This document shows positions 25,659 to 35,331 of a DNA stretch of 64,000 bases, one piece after another. How positions within the stretch are numbered: the stretch's first letter is position 1; each line of letters begins with the position of its first letter. Source of the stretch: Bizionia argentinensis JUB59 (GTDB lineage: Bacteria; Bacteroidota; Bacteroidia; Flavobacteriales; Flavobacteriaceae). The translations under genes were made by a program, and so were the position numbers. The notes beneath the pieces are model-generated. The model ran no database searches. It saw only the letters and a list, made by a program, of their open reading frames with translations, and was not told the origin of the DNA. The stretch is from positions 124,001 through 188,000 of the forward strand of contig NZ_AFXZ01000002.1 in NCBI RefSeq assembly GCF_000224335.1, read 5' to 3'.

Positions 25659-26692
25659 ATATTCAAAAATTAATAAGGCCTAATATTCTTAAGTTGAAAC
25701 CTTACGCATCGGCGCGAGATGAATATAAAGAATTTACTGCAGCACTAACTTTTTTAGATGCTAATGAAAATCCATTCGAGACAGGTTTAAATCGCTATCC
25801 CGACCCACAACAAGTATTATTAAAAACTAGGTTAGCAGAAATAAAAGGCTGTAATTATAACCAATTAATATTAGGAAATGGAAGTGACGAAATTCTAGAT
25901 TTAATTTTTAGAACTTTTTGTGAACCTGAAAAGGAAAATGTCATTTTGCTGCCGCCTACTTATGGAATGTATGAGGTTTTGGCTAATTTAAACAATGTAG
26001 AAATTATAAAAGTACCGTTAACTACCGATTTTCAACCCGATATTTCTAGCATTCTAGAGGTAATAAATAGCCAAAGTAAAATCCTGTTTTTATGCTCGCC
26101 GAATAATCCAACAGCGAATAGTATTAAAAAGGAATCCATAGAGGTTTTGATTGAAAACTTTAAAGGTATCGTTGTTATTGATGAAGCTTATATTGATTTT
26201 TCGGAATTTGAAAGTTGGGTGAGTCGTTTAGATGAATTCCCTAATCTTATCGTGATTCAAACATTATCAAAAGCTTATGGTTTAGCAGGTGTTCGTTTAG
26301 GTTTGGCAATAGCTTCCGAAGAAATTATTACGGTTTTAAACAGTATAAAACCACCATACAATATCAATCAATTAACTCAAGAAACGGCTTTAAAGCGGTT
26401 GGCAAATTTAGATTTGGTGAAAAATCAAATCAACGTAATTAAACAAGAACGTTTCCGAGTAATTTCGGAAATAAAATCAATTAAAATTATTCATAAGATA
26501 TATCCAAGTGATGCCAATTTCATTTTGGTAAAAGTGGATGATGCTAATAAGCGCTATCAGCAATTAATTAACCAAGAAATAGTGGTACGTAATAGAAATA
26601 AAGAGCCTTTATGTGAAAACTGCTTACGCTTAACTATAGGAACACCGGAAGAAAACACCAAACTATTAACCGTTTTAAAATCTTTAATATGA
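25655..26692 (+). CDS. hisC: Histidinol-phosphate aminotransferase HisC
   Basis: A 345-residue class I/II PLP aminotransferase that makes histidinol phosphate from imidazole acetol phosphate. It carries LDANENPFE near residue 34, LGNGSDEILDLI near 74, CSPNNPTAN near 146, the cofactor lysine in TLSKAYGLAGVRLG near 206 and the C-terminal RLTIGTPEEN. After it comes a 101-bp spacer before hisB with palindromes CCTTAAGG and CTGCCGGCAG (26735-26744) that is unusually GC-rich for the operon. Confidence 0.95.
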   Translation: MNIQKLIRPNILKLKPYASARDEYKEFTAALTFLDANENPFETGLNRYPDPQQVLLKTRLAEIKGCNYNQLILGNGSDEILDLIFRTFCEPEKENVILLPPTYGMYEVLANLNNVEIIKVPLTTDFQPDISSILEVINSQSKILFLCSPNNPTANSIKKESIEVLIENFKGIVVIDEAYIDFSEFESWVSRLDEFPNLIVIQTLSKAYGLAGVRLGLAIASEEIITVLNSIKPPYNINQLTQETALKRLANLDLVKNQINVIKQERFRVISEIKSIKIIHKIYPSDANFILVKVDDANKRYQQLINQEIVVRNRNKEPLCENCLRLTIGTPEENTKLLTVLKSLI

Positions 26693-26793
26693 AACGAGCA
26701 GGGTAAAACTATTATCCTTAAGGGAATGATAAACCTGCCGGCAGTCAGTTAGCGAACAGCCAGTGACCATTAAAAAACAATAAAAACATACAC

Positions 26794-27927
26794 ATGAAAA
26801 AATTATTATTTATAGATCGTGATGGTACTTTAATTAAAGAACCACAAGATGAACAAATTGACGGCTTTGAAAAACTCGAATTTTATCCAAAAGTATTTCA
26901 ATATTTAGGTCGAATTGCAAAAGAATTGGACTTCGAATTAGTACTAATAACCAACCAAGACGGGTTGGGAACAGATGTGTTTCCTGAAAACACGTTTTGG
27001 CCAGTTCACAATTTAATTATCGATACGTTTAAAAATGAAGGTATTAATTTTGAAGCTGAATATATTGACAGAAACTTTGCAAAAGATAACGCTCCAACGA
27101 GAAAACCGAATACAGGTTTACTAACCAAGTATTTTTCGGAAAATTATGATTTGGAAAATTCTTATGTTATTGGCGATCGTTTAACCGATATCGAGCTTGC
27201 TAAAAACTTAAATTCGAAAGGTATTTTAATTAACGGACAAGCTAATTTAGGAGCAAATGAAATTTCCCTAAAAGCTGAAGCATTAAAACCTTTTATTGCT
27301 TTGGAAACGGATAGTTGGGAAGCTATTTATAATCATTTAAAAATTAAAGAGCGTTCTGGTTCTATGGAACGCAACACAAATGAAACTGCTATAAAAATCG
27401 AACTAAATTTAGATGGTACTGGAAAGAGTGAAATCTATACTGGTATTGCTTTTTTCGATCATATGCTGGATCAGATTGCCAGACATGGCCAATTGGATTT
27501 AAAAATTCAGGTAGAAGGCGATTTGGAAGTAGACGAGCACCACACCATTGAAGATACAGCAATTGCTTTAGGTGAGTTATTCAATACAGTTTTAGGTAAT
27601 AAACTGGGTATGGAGCGCTACGGTTTCTGTTTGCCCATGGACGATTGTTTGGCACAAGTTGCTATTGATTTCGGTGGTAGAAACTGGCTTGTTTGGGAAG
27701 TAGATTTTAAACGCGAAATGATTGGGAAGATGCCCACTGAAATGTTTATGCACTTCTTTAAATCTTTTACCGATGGCGCTAAATGCAATTTAAATATTCA
27801 AGCAGACGGCACCAATGAACACCATAAAATTGAAGCTATTTTCAAAGCTTTTGCTAAAGCTATAAAAATGGCGGTAAAACGTGATGTAAATAATATGATT
27901 TTACCAACAACAAAAGGTGTTCTATAA
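26794..27927 (+). CDS. hisB: Bifunctional histidinol-phosphatase/imidazoleglycerol-phosphate dehydratase HisB
   Basis: A 377-residue fusion. Residues about 1-170 form a HAD phosphatase ([12 protein letters not shown] with nucleophile Asp, [22 protein letters not shown]). Residues about 185-377 form the IGPD dehydratase with its two metal-binding His motifs, DEHHTIED near residue 250 and NEHHKIEA near 345, and [13 protein letters not shown]. It performs steps 6 and 8 of the pathway. Its stop overlaps the hisH start by one base. Confidence 0.96.
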   Translation: MKKLLFIDRDGTLIKEPQDEQIDGFEKLEFYPKVFQYLGRIAKELDFELVLITNQDGLGTDVFPENTFWPVHNLIIDTFKNEGINFEAEYIDRNFAKDNAPTRKPNTGLLTKYFSENYDLENSYVIGDRLTDIELAKNLNSKGILINGQANLGANEISLKAEALKPFIALETDSWEAIYNHLKIKERSGSMERNTNETAIKIELNLDGTGKSEIYTGIAFFDHMLDQIARHGQLDLKIQVEGDLEVDEHHTIEDTAIALGELFNTVLGNKLGMERYGFCLPMDDCLAQVAIDFGGRNWLVWEVDFKREMIGKMPTEMFMHFFKSFTDGAKCNLNIQADGTNEHHKIEAIFKAFAKAIKMAVKRDVNNMILPTTKGVL

Positions 27928-28508
27928 TGAAAGTTGTAATAATTGATTATGGTGTTGGAAATATAAAGAATATTCAATTCGCTTTTGAGCGGCTTGGTAT
28001 TACTGCACAATTAAGTCAGGATACTGATCTTATAAAACAAGCAGACAGAGTAATTTTACCAGGCGTGGGCGAGGCCAGTTCAGCTATGATTAAATTGAAA
28101 GAAACAAGGTTGGATGAACTGATTCCGACTTTAAAACAACCCGTTTTAGGCATTTGTTTGGGTATGCAACTTATGTGTAATTATTCTGAAGAAGGGCATA
28201 CAAATGGGCTACAAATTTTTGATACTCAAGTTAAACGCTTTACCAAGTCTGTAAAAGTACCCCAAATGGGATGGAACACAATAAATAACTTAAAAACAGA
28301 TTTATTTTTTAACGTAAAAATGCCTGAATACATGTACCTTGTTCATAGTTATTACGCAGAGAATTGTTCCCAAGCTATTGCAGTAACAGAGTATGATTTA
28401 TTGTATGCTTCAGCACTTAAAAAAGACAATTTTTATGGGGTTCAATTTCACCCTGAAAAAAGTAGCAAAGCAGGTGAACAAATATTGAAAAATTTTCTGA
28501 ATTTGTAG
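27927..28508 (+). CDS. hisH: Imidazole glycerol phosphate synthase glutaminase subunit HisH
   Basis: A 193-residue class I glutamine amidotransferase. The nucleophilic Cys lies in VLGICLGMQLM near residue 76 and the His-Glu pair in GVQFHPEKSS near residue 174. It supplies ammonia through a tunnel to HisF, which is encoded two genes on. A 68-bp spacer separates it from hisA. Confidence 0.95.
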   Translation: MKVVIIDYGVGNIKNIQFAFERLGITAQLSQDTDLIKQADRVILPGVGEASSAMIKLKETRLDELIPTLKQPVLGICLGMQLMCNYSEEGHTNGLQIFDTQVKRFTKSVKVPQMGWNTINNLKTDLFFNVKMPEYMYLVHSYYAENCSQAIAVTEYDLLYASALKKDNFYGVQFHPEKSSKAGEQILKNFLNL

Positions 28509-28576
28509 TTAGCTATATTACTTCAAAAGAAAACAATAAAAAAATGGCTGAAAATCGCTAGAAAAAAGATAAAACT

Positions 28577-29323
28577 ATGAGAATTATACCAGCAATAGAT
28601 ATTATTGGGGGGAAGTGTGTCCGACTTACTAAGGGCGATTATAACACAAAAAAAATATACAATGAAAATCCATTAGAAGTTGCCAAGCAGTTTGAAGATT
28701 CAGGGATCGAATATTTACATTTGGTAGATTTAGATGGAGCCAAGGCTAGCCAAGTGGTTAATTATCGAGTATTGGAATTATTAGCATCCAAAACAAATTT
28801 GAAAATAGATTTTGGCGGTGGATTAAAAACAGATGACGATTTACATATTGCTTTTAATTCCGGCGCGCGGCAAATTACGGGTGGTAGTATTGCCGTTAAG
28901 GACTCACTTACGTTTAAAGGATGGCTTTCAACCTATGGATCGGAAAAAATAATTCTCGGTGCTGATTGTCATCCTACGGAAGCTGGAGGAACCATTGCTG
29001 TAAGTGGCTGGCAAGAGCGAAGCAATCAGGAGGTTATTCCGTTTATTCAAGGATATCAGAAAAAAGGTATTTGTTACGTTATCTGTACGGATATTTCCAA
29101 AGATGGCATGCTCGAGGGTCCTTCTTTAAAGCTTTATAACAAAATACTCGAATCTTGTACAAATAGCAGCGCTAGACAATCCATAAAATTGATTGCCTCT
29201 GGTGGTGTGTCAAGTATAGACGATGTTATTGCCTTAAAAGAATTGGGCTGTGATGGTGTTATTATAGGTAAAGCTCTTTATGAAAACAAGATTCAATTAA
29301 AGGATTTAGAACGTTATATTTAA
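28577..29323 (+). CDS. hisA: ProFAR isomerase HisA
   Basis: A 248-residue TIM barrel that isomerises ProFAR to PRFAR. The catalytic Asp lies in [19 protein letters not shown] at the N-terminus, and the phosphate-binding segments DFGGGLKT and [11 protein letters not shown] repeat in the two halves of the barrel. The C-terminal [13 protein letters not shown] is typical of HisA. It is homologous to HisF, the next gene, 6 bp downstream. Confidence 0.95.
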   Translation: MRIIPAIDIIGGKCVRLTKGDYNTKKIYNENPLEVAKQFEDSGIEYLHLVDLDGAKASQVVNYRVLELLASKTNLKIDFGGGLKTDDDLHIAFNSGARQITGGSIAVKDSLTFKGWLSTYGSEKIILGADCHPTEAGGTIAVSGWQERSNQEVIPFIQGYQKKGICYVICTDISKDGMLEGPSLKLYNKILESCTNSSARQSIKLIASGGVSSIDDVIALKELGCDGVIIGKALYENKIQLKDLERYI

Positions 29324-29329
29324 GATGCT

Positions 29330-30088
29330 ATGCTAACAAAACGAATTATTCCTTGTTTGGATATTAAAAACGGTAGAACTGTAAAAGGCGTCAATTTTAT
29401 AGATTTAAAAGATGCAGGTGATCCTGTTATACTCGCAAAAAAATATGCGCAATCGGGTGCAGACGAATTAGTGTTTTTAGATATTTCAGCAACTTTAGAA
29501 GGTCGTAAAACATTAATCGACATGGTTCTTCAAGTGGCCAAAGAAATAAACATTCCGTTTACAGTTGGTGGCGGTGTAAGTTCGGTTGAAGATGTTGATC
29601 TTTTATTGCAGTCTGGTGCTGATAAAGTAGCCGTAAATTCCGCAGCCTTAAAACGACCAGAGCTGATTAAAGAATTATCAGACAAATTTGGGAGTCAATG
29701 TGTCGTTGTTGCTATTGATGCGAAACAAATTGATGGTAGTTGGAAAGTGCATTCCGCTGGCGGAACCATTCCTACAGAACTTGATTTGTTTACTTGGGCC
29801 AAAACAGTTGAAAATTTAGGCGCTGGTGAAATATTATTCACTTCTATGGATCACGATGGCACCAAGCAAGGTTTTGCCAATACAGCTTTAGCACGATTAT
29901 CAAGTGAGTTAAACATACCTATTATAGCTTCTGGCGGCGCTGGAACTATAGACCACTTTATAGATGCTTTTCAAAAAGGTTATGCGGATGCGGCTTTGGC
30001 TGCTAGCGTATTTCACTTTGGAACCATCGAAATTTTAGATTTAAAAAAAAAATTACAAGAAAATAATATTCCAATACGTTTATCATGA
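29330..30088 (+). CDS. hisF: Imidazole glycerol phosphate synthase cyclase subunit HisF
   Basis: A 252-residue TIM barrel beginning [20 protein letters not shown], with the catalytic Asp in CLDIK and the second Asp in [11 protein letters not shown] near residue 176. Phosphate sites read GGGVSS and [11 protein letters not shown]. With HisH it converts PRFAR and ammonia to imidazole glycerol phosphate and AICAR. It overlaps hisIE by 4 bp. Confidence 0.96.
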   Translation: MLTKRIIPCLDIKNGRTVKGVNFIDLKDAGDPVILAKKYAQSGADELVFLDISATLEGRKTLIDMVLQVAKEINIPFTVGGGVSSVEDVDLLLQSGADKVAVNSAALKRPELIKELSDKFGSQCVVVAIDAKQIDGSWKVHSAGGTIPTELDLFTWAKTVENLGAGEILFTSMDHDGTKQGFANTALARLSSELNIPIIASGGAGTIDHFIDAFQKGYADAALAASVFHFGTIEILDLKKKLQENNIPIRLS

Positions 30089-30684
30089 CCGTAAATTTTA
30101 ATAAGTACCAAAACAATTTAGTACCAGCCATTATTCAAGATTCAAACACTAAAACTGTTTTAATGTTGGGCTACATGAATCAGGAAGCTTTGCAGAAAAC
30201 CCAAACCTCCAAACATGTCACATTTTTTAGTCGCTCAAAAAATCGTCTATGGACTAAAGGTGAGAGCAGTGGAAACTATTTAGAGCTAGTGGATATAAAA
30301 GTGGATTGCGATCAAGATGCATTGCTAATTTCGGCAAAACCGGTTGGTCCAACCTGCCATACAGGATCTGATACATGTTGGGATGAAAAAAATGAATCTA
30401 GTTTCGGTTTTCTAACAGAATTAGAAACAATTATTACACAAAGAAAAAATGATGCGTCTGATTCCGACTCTTATGTTGCATCATTATTCAAAGAAGGAAT
30501 GAACAAAATAGCCCAGAAAGTAGGAGAGGAGGCTATAGAAGTTGTTATTGAAGCTAAAGATGAAAACGACACCTTGTTCCTTAACGAAAGTGCCGATTTA
30601 TTATTTCATTATTTAATACTGTTACAAGCTAAAGGATTTACCCTTAAGGATGTAGAGTCTATTTTGATATCCAGAAACAGCTAA
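30085..30684 (+). CDS. hisIE: Phosphoribosyl-AMP cyclohydrolase/phosphoribosyl-ATP pyrophosphatase HisIE
   Basis: A 199-residue fusion. The cyclohydrolase half (about 1-105) shows [22 protein letters not shown] and the metal site DCDQDALL...[12 protein letters not shown]. The pyrophosphatase half (about 108-199) shows [30 protein letters not shown] with the acidic metal ligands. These are the second and third pathway steps. It is the last gene of the his operon; a convergent thioredoxin-like gene ends 2 bp later, and no separate terminator is visible. Confidence 0.96.
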   Translation: MTVNFNKYQNNLVPAIIQDSNTKTVLMLGYMNQEALQKTQTSKHVTFFSRSKNRLWTKGESSGNYLELVDIKVDCDQDALLISAKPVGPTCHTGSDTCWDEKNESSFGFLTELETIITQRKNDASDSDSYVASLFKEGMNKIAQKVGEEAIEVVIEAKDENDTLFLNESADLLFHYLILLQAKGFTLKDVESILISRNS

Positions 30685-30686
30685 TC

Positions 30687-31202
30687 TTATTTTTTCACAA
30701 CAAATTGTTCTGTTATAATAGCTAAATCGCTTTCTGATAAATTTGAGGTAGTCCGAAGTTTTTCAACAAACGCACTGACTTCTCCAGGTATTACGGGGCA
30801 ACCAATGTTTTCATTATCAGCATTTAAACTAGTTTTTAGTATATTTAAGTCAGCATCAAAAATCAACCAATATGGAATACCGGCTTGGGTGCCACCATGT
30901 TTTTCTAATAATTCTTGAGCGCCTGGGTTTTCAAGGTTTTTTTTGTTTTCCGACTCCTGAACTACTAAATCAACACTTACATAGTGTTTATCAAAAAGTG
31001 ATTTAGTGGCTCCTGATTGCATGCTTTCTTTCATGCGTTTACACCAAGTACACCAGGACGCTTCAAATTTAACGAAAACAGCTTTGTTTTCAGTTTTAGC
31101 AATTTCAGCTGCTTTCTGTAAAATATCGGATGTCTTTTCTTGGGCTAAGATTGTTGTAGCGCTACATATAGAAAGCGCTAAAACTAAAAGTAGATTTTTC
31201 AT
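30687..31202 (-). CDS. Secreted thioredoxin-fold protein
   Basis: A 171-residue exported protein with a signal peptide (1-20, cut near ILA-Q). The active site CTWC lies at residues 51-54 within FEASWCTWCKRM, and the region up to 150 fits the thioredoxin fold of the thioredoxin_7/DUF255-like periplasmic group, with the conserved Pro in AGIPYWLIFD near residue 114. It should act as a thiol-disulfide reductase or sensor in the periplasm. It is convergent with the his operon and independent of it. Confidence 0.85.
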   Translation of the reverse strand: MKNLLLVLALSICSATTILAQEKTSDILQKAAEIAKTENKAVFVKFEASWCTWCKRMKESMQSGATKSLFDKHYVSVDLVVQESENKKNLENPGAQELLEKHGGTQAGIPYWLIFDADLNILKTSLNADNENIGCPVIPGEVSAFVEKLRTTSNLSESDLAIITEQFVVKK

Positions 31203-31392
31203 AAACTGTTGTTTTAGAATTTGTTAGTTACTTACTAAAGATATAAAAAAGAAAGGCATATGTTGGATTTATTTCAAATTTATTCCCCTTTTAATCAAAT
31301 AATCACTAAAATTAGAACTAAAACAAGAGGCAAATTACTGGCAAACCATTTTAAAAATCAGTAATTTTCGAAACTCTAAAAAATAAATTTAA

Positions 31393-32190
31393 GTGTTCGA
31401 AAAACGCTATTATTACTTGATTAGCTGTCAATATTTAGGCTACCGATTTCATGGCTGGCAAAAGCAACCGAATTTAAAAACGGTGCATCTTATGATCGAT
31501 AAAACGCTGAACTTTATTCTAGAAGGAAAGCGCTTTAAAACATTAGGATCTGGAAGAACAGATGCCATGGTTTCTGCTACTGAAGCTGCGTTTGAATTAT
31601 TTACATACCATAAAATTGATGATTTAGATGGGTTTTTAAATCTGTTCAATCACAACCTTCCGCAAGATATTCGCGCTTTAACAGTTAAAGAAGTAACTGC
31701 AGATTTTAATGTAATCCAAGATTCCAAAGTCAAAGAATATCTGTATGTTTTTGCGCACGGAAACAAGTTTCATCCCTTTTGCGCTCCTGTTATTACAACC
31801 ATTTTAGATGTATTAGACACCAAACTCATGAAAGTTGGTGCGAAGCTTTTTGAAGGCCAACATCATTTTAAATCCTATTGCTATAAACCAACCGATAACG
31901 GTATTTACGATCGAGAAATTCTAACTTGTGAAATCGTAGAAAACACGCTCTTTACAGCTAATTTTTTCCCAGAAGAATCGTTTATACTCCGAGTTCGTGG
32001 AAAAGGATTTATGCGTAACCAAATTCGATTAATGATGGGCGCACTAATTGAGCTGGGTAGAGGCGAAAAATCACTTCAAGACATTACCGATAGCCTGGAA
32101 CCGAATAACACCATTCCTGTTCATTATATAGCGCCAGCATCCGGATTAATACTTAATAAGGTGGAATTTGAGTCTTTAGTAAACCTTTAA
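31393..32190 (+). CDS. TruA-family pseudouridine synthase, divergent
   Basis: A 265-residue protein starting with GTG. The N-terminal YLGYRFHGWQKQP and the active-site motif GSGRTDAMVSA with Asp57 place it in the TruA family, which makes pseudouridine at positions 38-40 of tRNA. The usual motif is GRTDAGVHA; here Gly and His are Met and Ser. The C-terminal RVRGKGFMRNQIRLMMGALIELG is the conserved TruA basic segment. The catalytic Asp is kept, so it is probably active, perhaps on another RNA, but its target is uncertain. Flavobacteriaceae often carry such a second TruA-like protein. Confidence 0.8.
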   Translation: MFEKRYYYLISCQYLGYRFHGWQKQPNLKTVHLMIDKTLNFILEGKRFKTLGSGRTDAMVSATEAAFELFTYHKIDDLDGFLNLFNHNLPQDIRALTVKEVTADFNVIQDSKVKEYLYVFAHGNKFHPFCAPVITTILDVLDTKLMKVGAKLFEGQHHFKSYCYKPTDNGIYDREILTCEIVENTLFTANFFPEESFILRVRGKGFMRNQIRLMMGALIELGRGEKSLQDITDSLEPNNTIPVHYIAPASGLILNKVEFESLVNL

Positions 32191-32598
32191 AAATCCATAA
32201 AAAATTGGCGAAACTCATCTCTGTTAACATAATTTAAGTTAACACAAAGTCACAGCCTTTAAATCCTGTTAAAACTTATGGTGTTTTCCCTTTTGCGTTA
32301 AGGCTTAATTTAAGAATCAATATAGTAACAATTAATAGGAGTTTCTTGAGTATACAGCTAGTATTAGTAATCAGCAGTTAAAGAGTTCAACAAGCTATGC
32401 TTTAAGCGAACATAAAAGATTACTGGAACAAAGACACCACCAATCACTTAAAAGAGAATGTATTTGAAGTTTAATTCATATCATATTTTTAATAGAAATA
32501 TCATGAATAAGTAGTATTTTTAATTGGAGAAAAACTCTAACGAAACAAATTTAATTGTTAAGTGAATTACTAATTATTAATCTTAAAAGCAGAAAATT
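32191..32598 (+). other. 408-bp spacer, no clear gene
   Basis: No convincing gene. GTTAAC occurs twice (about 32224-32244), an imperfect inverted repeat TTCAT...ATGAA lies near 32472-32505, and an open stretch without ATG of about 44 codons ends at a TGA near 32468; its translation is polar and Gln/His/Lys-rich. The 3' part presumably holds the promoter of the next gene, but no TAnnTTTG match was seen. Confidence 0.4.
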
Positions 32599-33147
32599 AT
32601 GAAAACTATAGTATATGTAGGTTTATTTCTGATTTCCGGTACGTTGTGTGCTCAAGTGAAATCACGTGATATGTCTGAAGAAACTGAAACAAAAACTGTA
32701 CGTATTGACGACGGTCGTAAAGTTGTTGAAAAGAAGGTTAAAGTAACGACTAAAAAGGAAAATGAGATAAAACTATCGGAAGAGGACGCAGGTAAAGTTG
32801 ACCAGGAGCGTATTATTAATGATAGCGATAAAATGATAACGCAAACAATAGAAATTGATAACGACATGGATCCGTTTTACGATTCGGAAACTAAAACAGT
32901 TAATTACCATCAAGACGGCAAGATTTACAAATTTTTAAAAAACACAAACGGATTTGATATTTTAATGGCAAATGAGGAAACTACTTTTGGTAGTGCAATT
33001 AAATCTAGCAACTCCAATGAGTACGTTATAAAAACAGCTGATTTTTCTGGAACAGGTTATTTCAATAGTGATGGGAATTTTATTATTGAATATTATGATA
33101 AGGAATTAGATCAATTTGTAAACAAAGAATTTATTAGTCCCAAATAA
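32599..33147 (+). CDS. Secreted protein of unknown function
   Basis: I do not recognise the family. The 182-residue product has a signal peptide (about 1-18, cut near LCA-Q) and a highly charged mature part, rich in Lys, Glu and Asp (for example ETKTVRIDDGRKVVEKKVKVTTKKE), with little hydrophobic core until the C-terminal half. The C-terminal segment DFSGTGYFNSDGNFIIEYYD repeats a strand-turn pattern. It would be periplasmic or outer-membrane associated. It has its own terminator. Confidence 0.65.
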   Translation: MKTIVYVGLFLISGTLCAQVKSRDMSEETETKTVRIDDGRKVVEKKVKVTTKKENEIKLSEEDAGKVDQERIINDSDKMITQTIEIDNDMDPFYDSETKTVNYHQDGKIYKFLKNTNGFDILMANEETTFGSAIKSSNSNEYVIKTADFSGTGYFNSDGNFIIEYYDKELDQFVNKEFISPK

Positions 33148-33163
33148 TACATATTTATATGTT

Positions 33164-33200
33164 AAAGACTGTCTACTTAAGACAGTCTTTTTTTATTTTT
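33164..33200 (+). terminator. Rho-independent terminator
   Basis: Stem AAAGACTGTC / GACAGTCTTT (10 bp, perfect), 7-nt loop, followed by a T-rich tail. It ends the transcript of the secreted protein gene. Confidence 0.88.
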
Positions 33201-33216
33201 AAGCAAAATTAAGATT

Positions 33217-33891
33217 ATGACCGTTATTGATCCGAATGCATTCAATTTTTTTAAAAAACTTGAGAAAAATAATAATCGTGAATGGTTTGCTGATAATAAA
33301 CCCGAGTTTAAAGCTGTTGAGGCAGATATTAAAAATGTTTTTAAAACGGTTTTCGAAGCTTTAAAAGTTCATGATGATGTCGATCAATTTAAAGTGTTCC
33401 GGATTTATAGAGACGTTCGTTTTTCCAAGAATAAACTACCTTATAAAATTCATTTAAGTGGTTCCTTTCAAAGACGCAAACCAGAACTTCGTGGTGGTTA
33501 TTACATGCATTTAGCACCTAATAACGGATCGTTTATAGCTATTGGTTTTTGGGATCCTAGTAAGGAAGATTTATTACGAATCCGCAAGGAGTTTGAAATG
33601 GATGCATCTGAAATGCGTGATATTATGGATGCAAAACCTTTTAAATCCGCTTGGGGTAAGCTTGAAGGAGATGAACTTATTACAGCTCCACGAAATTTTG
33701 ACAAAGAACATCCAAATATTGATTTAATAAGAAAAAAGCAATACGTATTCACAAAAAAAATCAGTGATGCGGAAGTACTTCAATCTAATTTTTTAGAAAC
33801 AGTAAATACTGCTTTTAAAGAAGTTAAACCATTTTTTAATTTTATGAGTGATGTTCTTACCACTAATTTAAATGGTGAAAAAATTATTTAA
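33217..33891 (+). CDS. DUF2461 domain protein
   Basis: The 224-residue protein matches the DUF2461 (TIGR02453) family over its full length: FFKKLEKNNNREWFADNKPEF at the N-terminus, FRIYRDVRFSKNKLPYKIHLSG near residue 62 and GGYYMHLAPNNGSFIAIGFW. The family is widespread and of unknown function. No signal peptide or membrane segment is present. Its last 8 bp overlap the reading frame of the convergent frameshifted gene on the other strand. Confidence 0.9.
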   Translation: MTVIDPNAFNFFKKLEKNNNREWFADNKPEFKAVEADIKNVFKTVFEALKVHDDVDQFKVFRIYRDVRFSKNKLPYKIHLSGSFQRRKPELRGGYYMHLAPNNGSFIAIGFWDPSKEDLLRIRKEFEMDASEMRDIMDAKPFKSAWGKLEGDELITAPRNFDKEHPNIDLIRKKQYVFTKKISDAEVLQSNFLETVNTAFKEVKPFFNFMSDVLTTNLNGEKII

Positions 33892-34329
33892 TTTCTAAAA
33901 TTGTTTCGGTATTATTATTAAAGGCAATGGAATCGCCAATTGTTTTGCTGTTTAATAGTTGACCTATTGGTGACAGTAATGAAATTCCGAAATAGGAATT
34001 TTTTGTCGTTTTTATAGCACCGATACTAAGGCTTATAAAATAGATTTTTTTTGTTGTTTTAACAATGCTTCCTAGCGCAATAGTTTCTAATTTTTTTTTG
34101 GATTAATAAGTTTTAAAATCTCTAATGTTTTAGTGGCCTCAGATAAATGCTGGGTATTTTTATCTAAATCCTTATATAGCTTTCCTCGGCCAGAGTCATC
34201 ATCTATATCATCACATTTATTATTAGCGTCAATGGATTCTTGTATCGTTACTATCTCGTCTTTATAAGTGGCTATACGTTTGTTTACATAGCTAAAACAA
34301 GCTTGTAAAAGCGCTTCTTTTTCATTCAT
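33884..34329 (-). pseudogene. GreA/GreB C-terminal-domain-like protein, frameshifted at an A9 run
   Basis: The first part (34329 to a TAG at 34087) gives 80 residues: an N-terminal coiled coil (about 1-70, with DDSGRGKLYKDLDKN) ending KLINPKKN. At the nine-A run (34091-34099 on the plus strand these are T) one extra base would join it to a second open part ending at TAA 33884, whose translation (LETIALGSIVKTT, then FGISLLSPIGQLL and KTIGDSIAF) is the beta-barrel typical of the GreA/GreB C-terminal domain. Together they make a protein of about 148 residues of the known flavobacterial length. Either the gene is broken, or it is read by slippage on the A run, or there is an assembly error. The partner 133-residue gene lies 2 bp upstream. 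Confidence 0.8.
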
Positions 34330-34331
34330 AG

Positions 34332-34733
34332 TTAAGAAAGCTGATTTTCAAACAGTTGAATATTACTAATTAATCGCTCTTTAACAAGATTCATCATGCG
34401 TTTATTTAAAGCTGATGAATTTTCAATGTATAATTTATACTCATCAACGGTAAATAAACCGATAACAATTCCTTTTATTGCATTTCTAAATTTTAAATCT
34501 TTTTGAATGGCATTTCCAATATAATCCATCTGCTTTTCTACAGATAATTCATAAAAAACACGTTTATGTTTGTTGGCATAATTTTCAAAAATTGAAATCA
34601 ATAGATCATTTTGAAGTTTTATAACAGGACGTAATGTCGCATTTTGAAAATGTTCTTCAGCACTCATAGCATCATTAAATTTTGCTGATGGAATATTTGG
34701 ACGACAGGCTAAAAGATTTTCAGATCGATTCAT
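34332..34733 (-). CDS. Conserved hypothetical protein, partner of the GreA-like gene
   Basis: A 133-residue soluble protein, no signal peptide, mainly alpha-helical, starting MNRSENLLACRPNIPSAKF with two Cys-poor helices following. The region EKQMDYIGNAIQKDLKFRNAIKGIVIGLFTVDEY is the most conserved-looking part. Homologues are common in Flavobacteriaceae in front of the GreA-like gene and are often mislabelled in databases. Function unknown; the 2-bp spacing suggests the two proteins act together. Confidence 0.65.
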   Translation of the reverse strand: MNRSENLLACRPNIPSAKFNDAMSAEEHFQNATLRPVIKLQNDLLISIFENYANKHKRVFYELSVEKQMDYIGNAIQKDLKFRNAIKGIVIGLFTVDEYKLYIENSSALNKRMMNLVKERLISNIQLFENQLS

Positions 34734-34883
34734 AATATAAGTTTTAATAAATTTAAGGAATCCTCCAGACTTAAAATCTGTCCTAAAAAATGGATATCAA
34801 CAGCTTTGTTAACAAATAAGAAAAAACTATACTTGGATAGTATGTTTATTCGTAGTTTTCTGTCCGAAAATTCCAATTATTAC

Positions 34884-34891
34884 TATCTTTG
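34884..34891 (+). promoter_or_regulatory. -7 element for the thioesterase gene
   Basis: TATCTTTG, 26 bp upstream of the ATG. A clear -33 TTTG is not seen at the expected distance. Confidence 0.45.
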
Positions 34892-34917
34892 AGTATACAA
34901 ATTTATAATTATACAAT

Positions 34918-35301
34918 ATGAGATTTCATTCACGAAAATGGGTAAAACCCGAAGATTTAAATCCAAATGGTACCTTATTCGGTGGTCGTTTATTAGCTTG
35001 GATAGATGAAGAAGCGGCACTTTATACAGTTGTTCAGTTGGAAAACCCGAAAATTGTTACCAAGTATATTTCTGAAATTAATTTTATGAGTTCAGCCAAA
35101 CAGGGTGATATTGTAGAAGTAGGGATGGAAGTAGCCAAATTTGGTAAAAGTTCTATTACATTAAAGTGTGAAGCACGAAATAAAATGACACGAGAGACCA
35201 TTTTAACCGTTGAAAATATAATAATGGTTAATTTAGGTGATGATGGGAAACCAAAAGCACATGGTAAAACCAAAGTTGAATATGTTAAAGATCGTCTTTA
35301 A
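34918..35301 (+). CDS. Acyl-CoA thioesterase, hotdog fold
   Basis: A 127-residue hotdog-fold enzyme of the YciA/BACH group. The segment NPNGTLFGGRLLAWIDEEAALYT (about 16-38) is the central helix with the Asp and neighbouring residues used in catalysis; MSSAKQGDIVEVGMEVAKFGKSSITLK follows. It hydrolyses acyl-CoA to free fatty acid and CoA in the cytoplasm. It has its own promoter. It ends 30 bp from a convergent gene. Confidence 0.9.
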   Translation: MRFHSRKWVKPEDLNPNGTLFGGRLLAWIDEEAALYTVVQLENPKIVTKYISEINFMSSAKQGDIVEVGMEVAKFGKSSITLKCEARNKMTRETILTVENIIMVNLGDDGKPKAHGKTKVEYVKDRL

Positions 35302-35331
35302 AAAAGTTACATACTTGAAAGACGCTTTCAT

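Noticed and set aside
26735-26744. Palindrome CTGCCGGCAG in the hisC-hisB spacer
   Set aside because: Too short to call an operator or terminator; there is no T run and no repeat elsewhere in the window. It is only noted as GC-rich.
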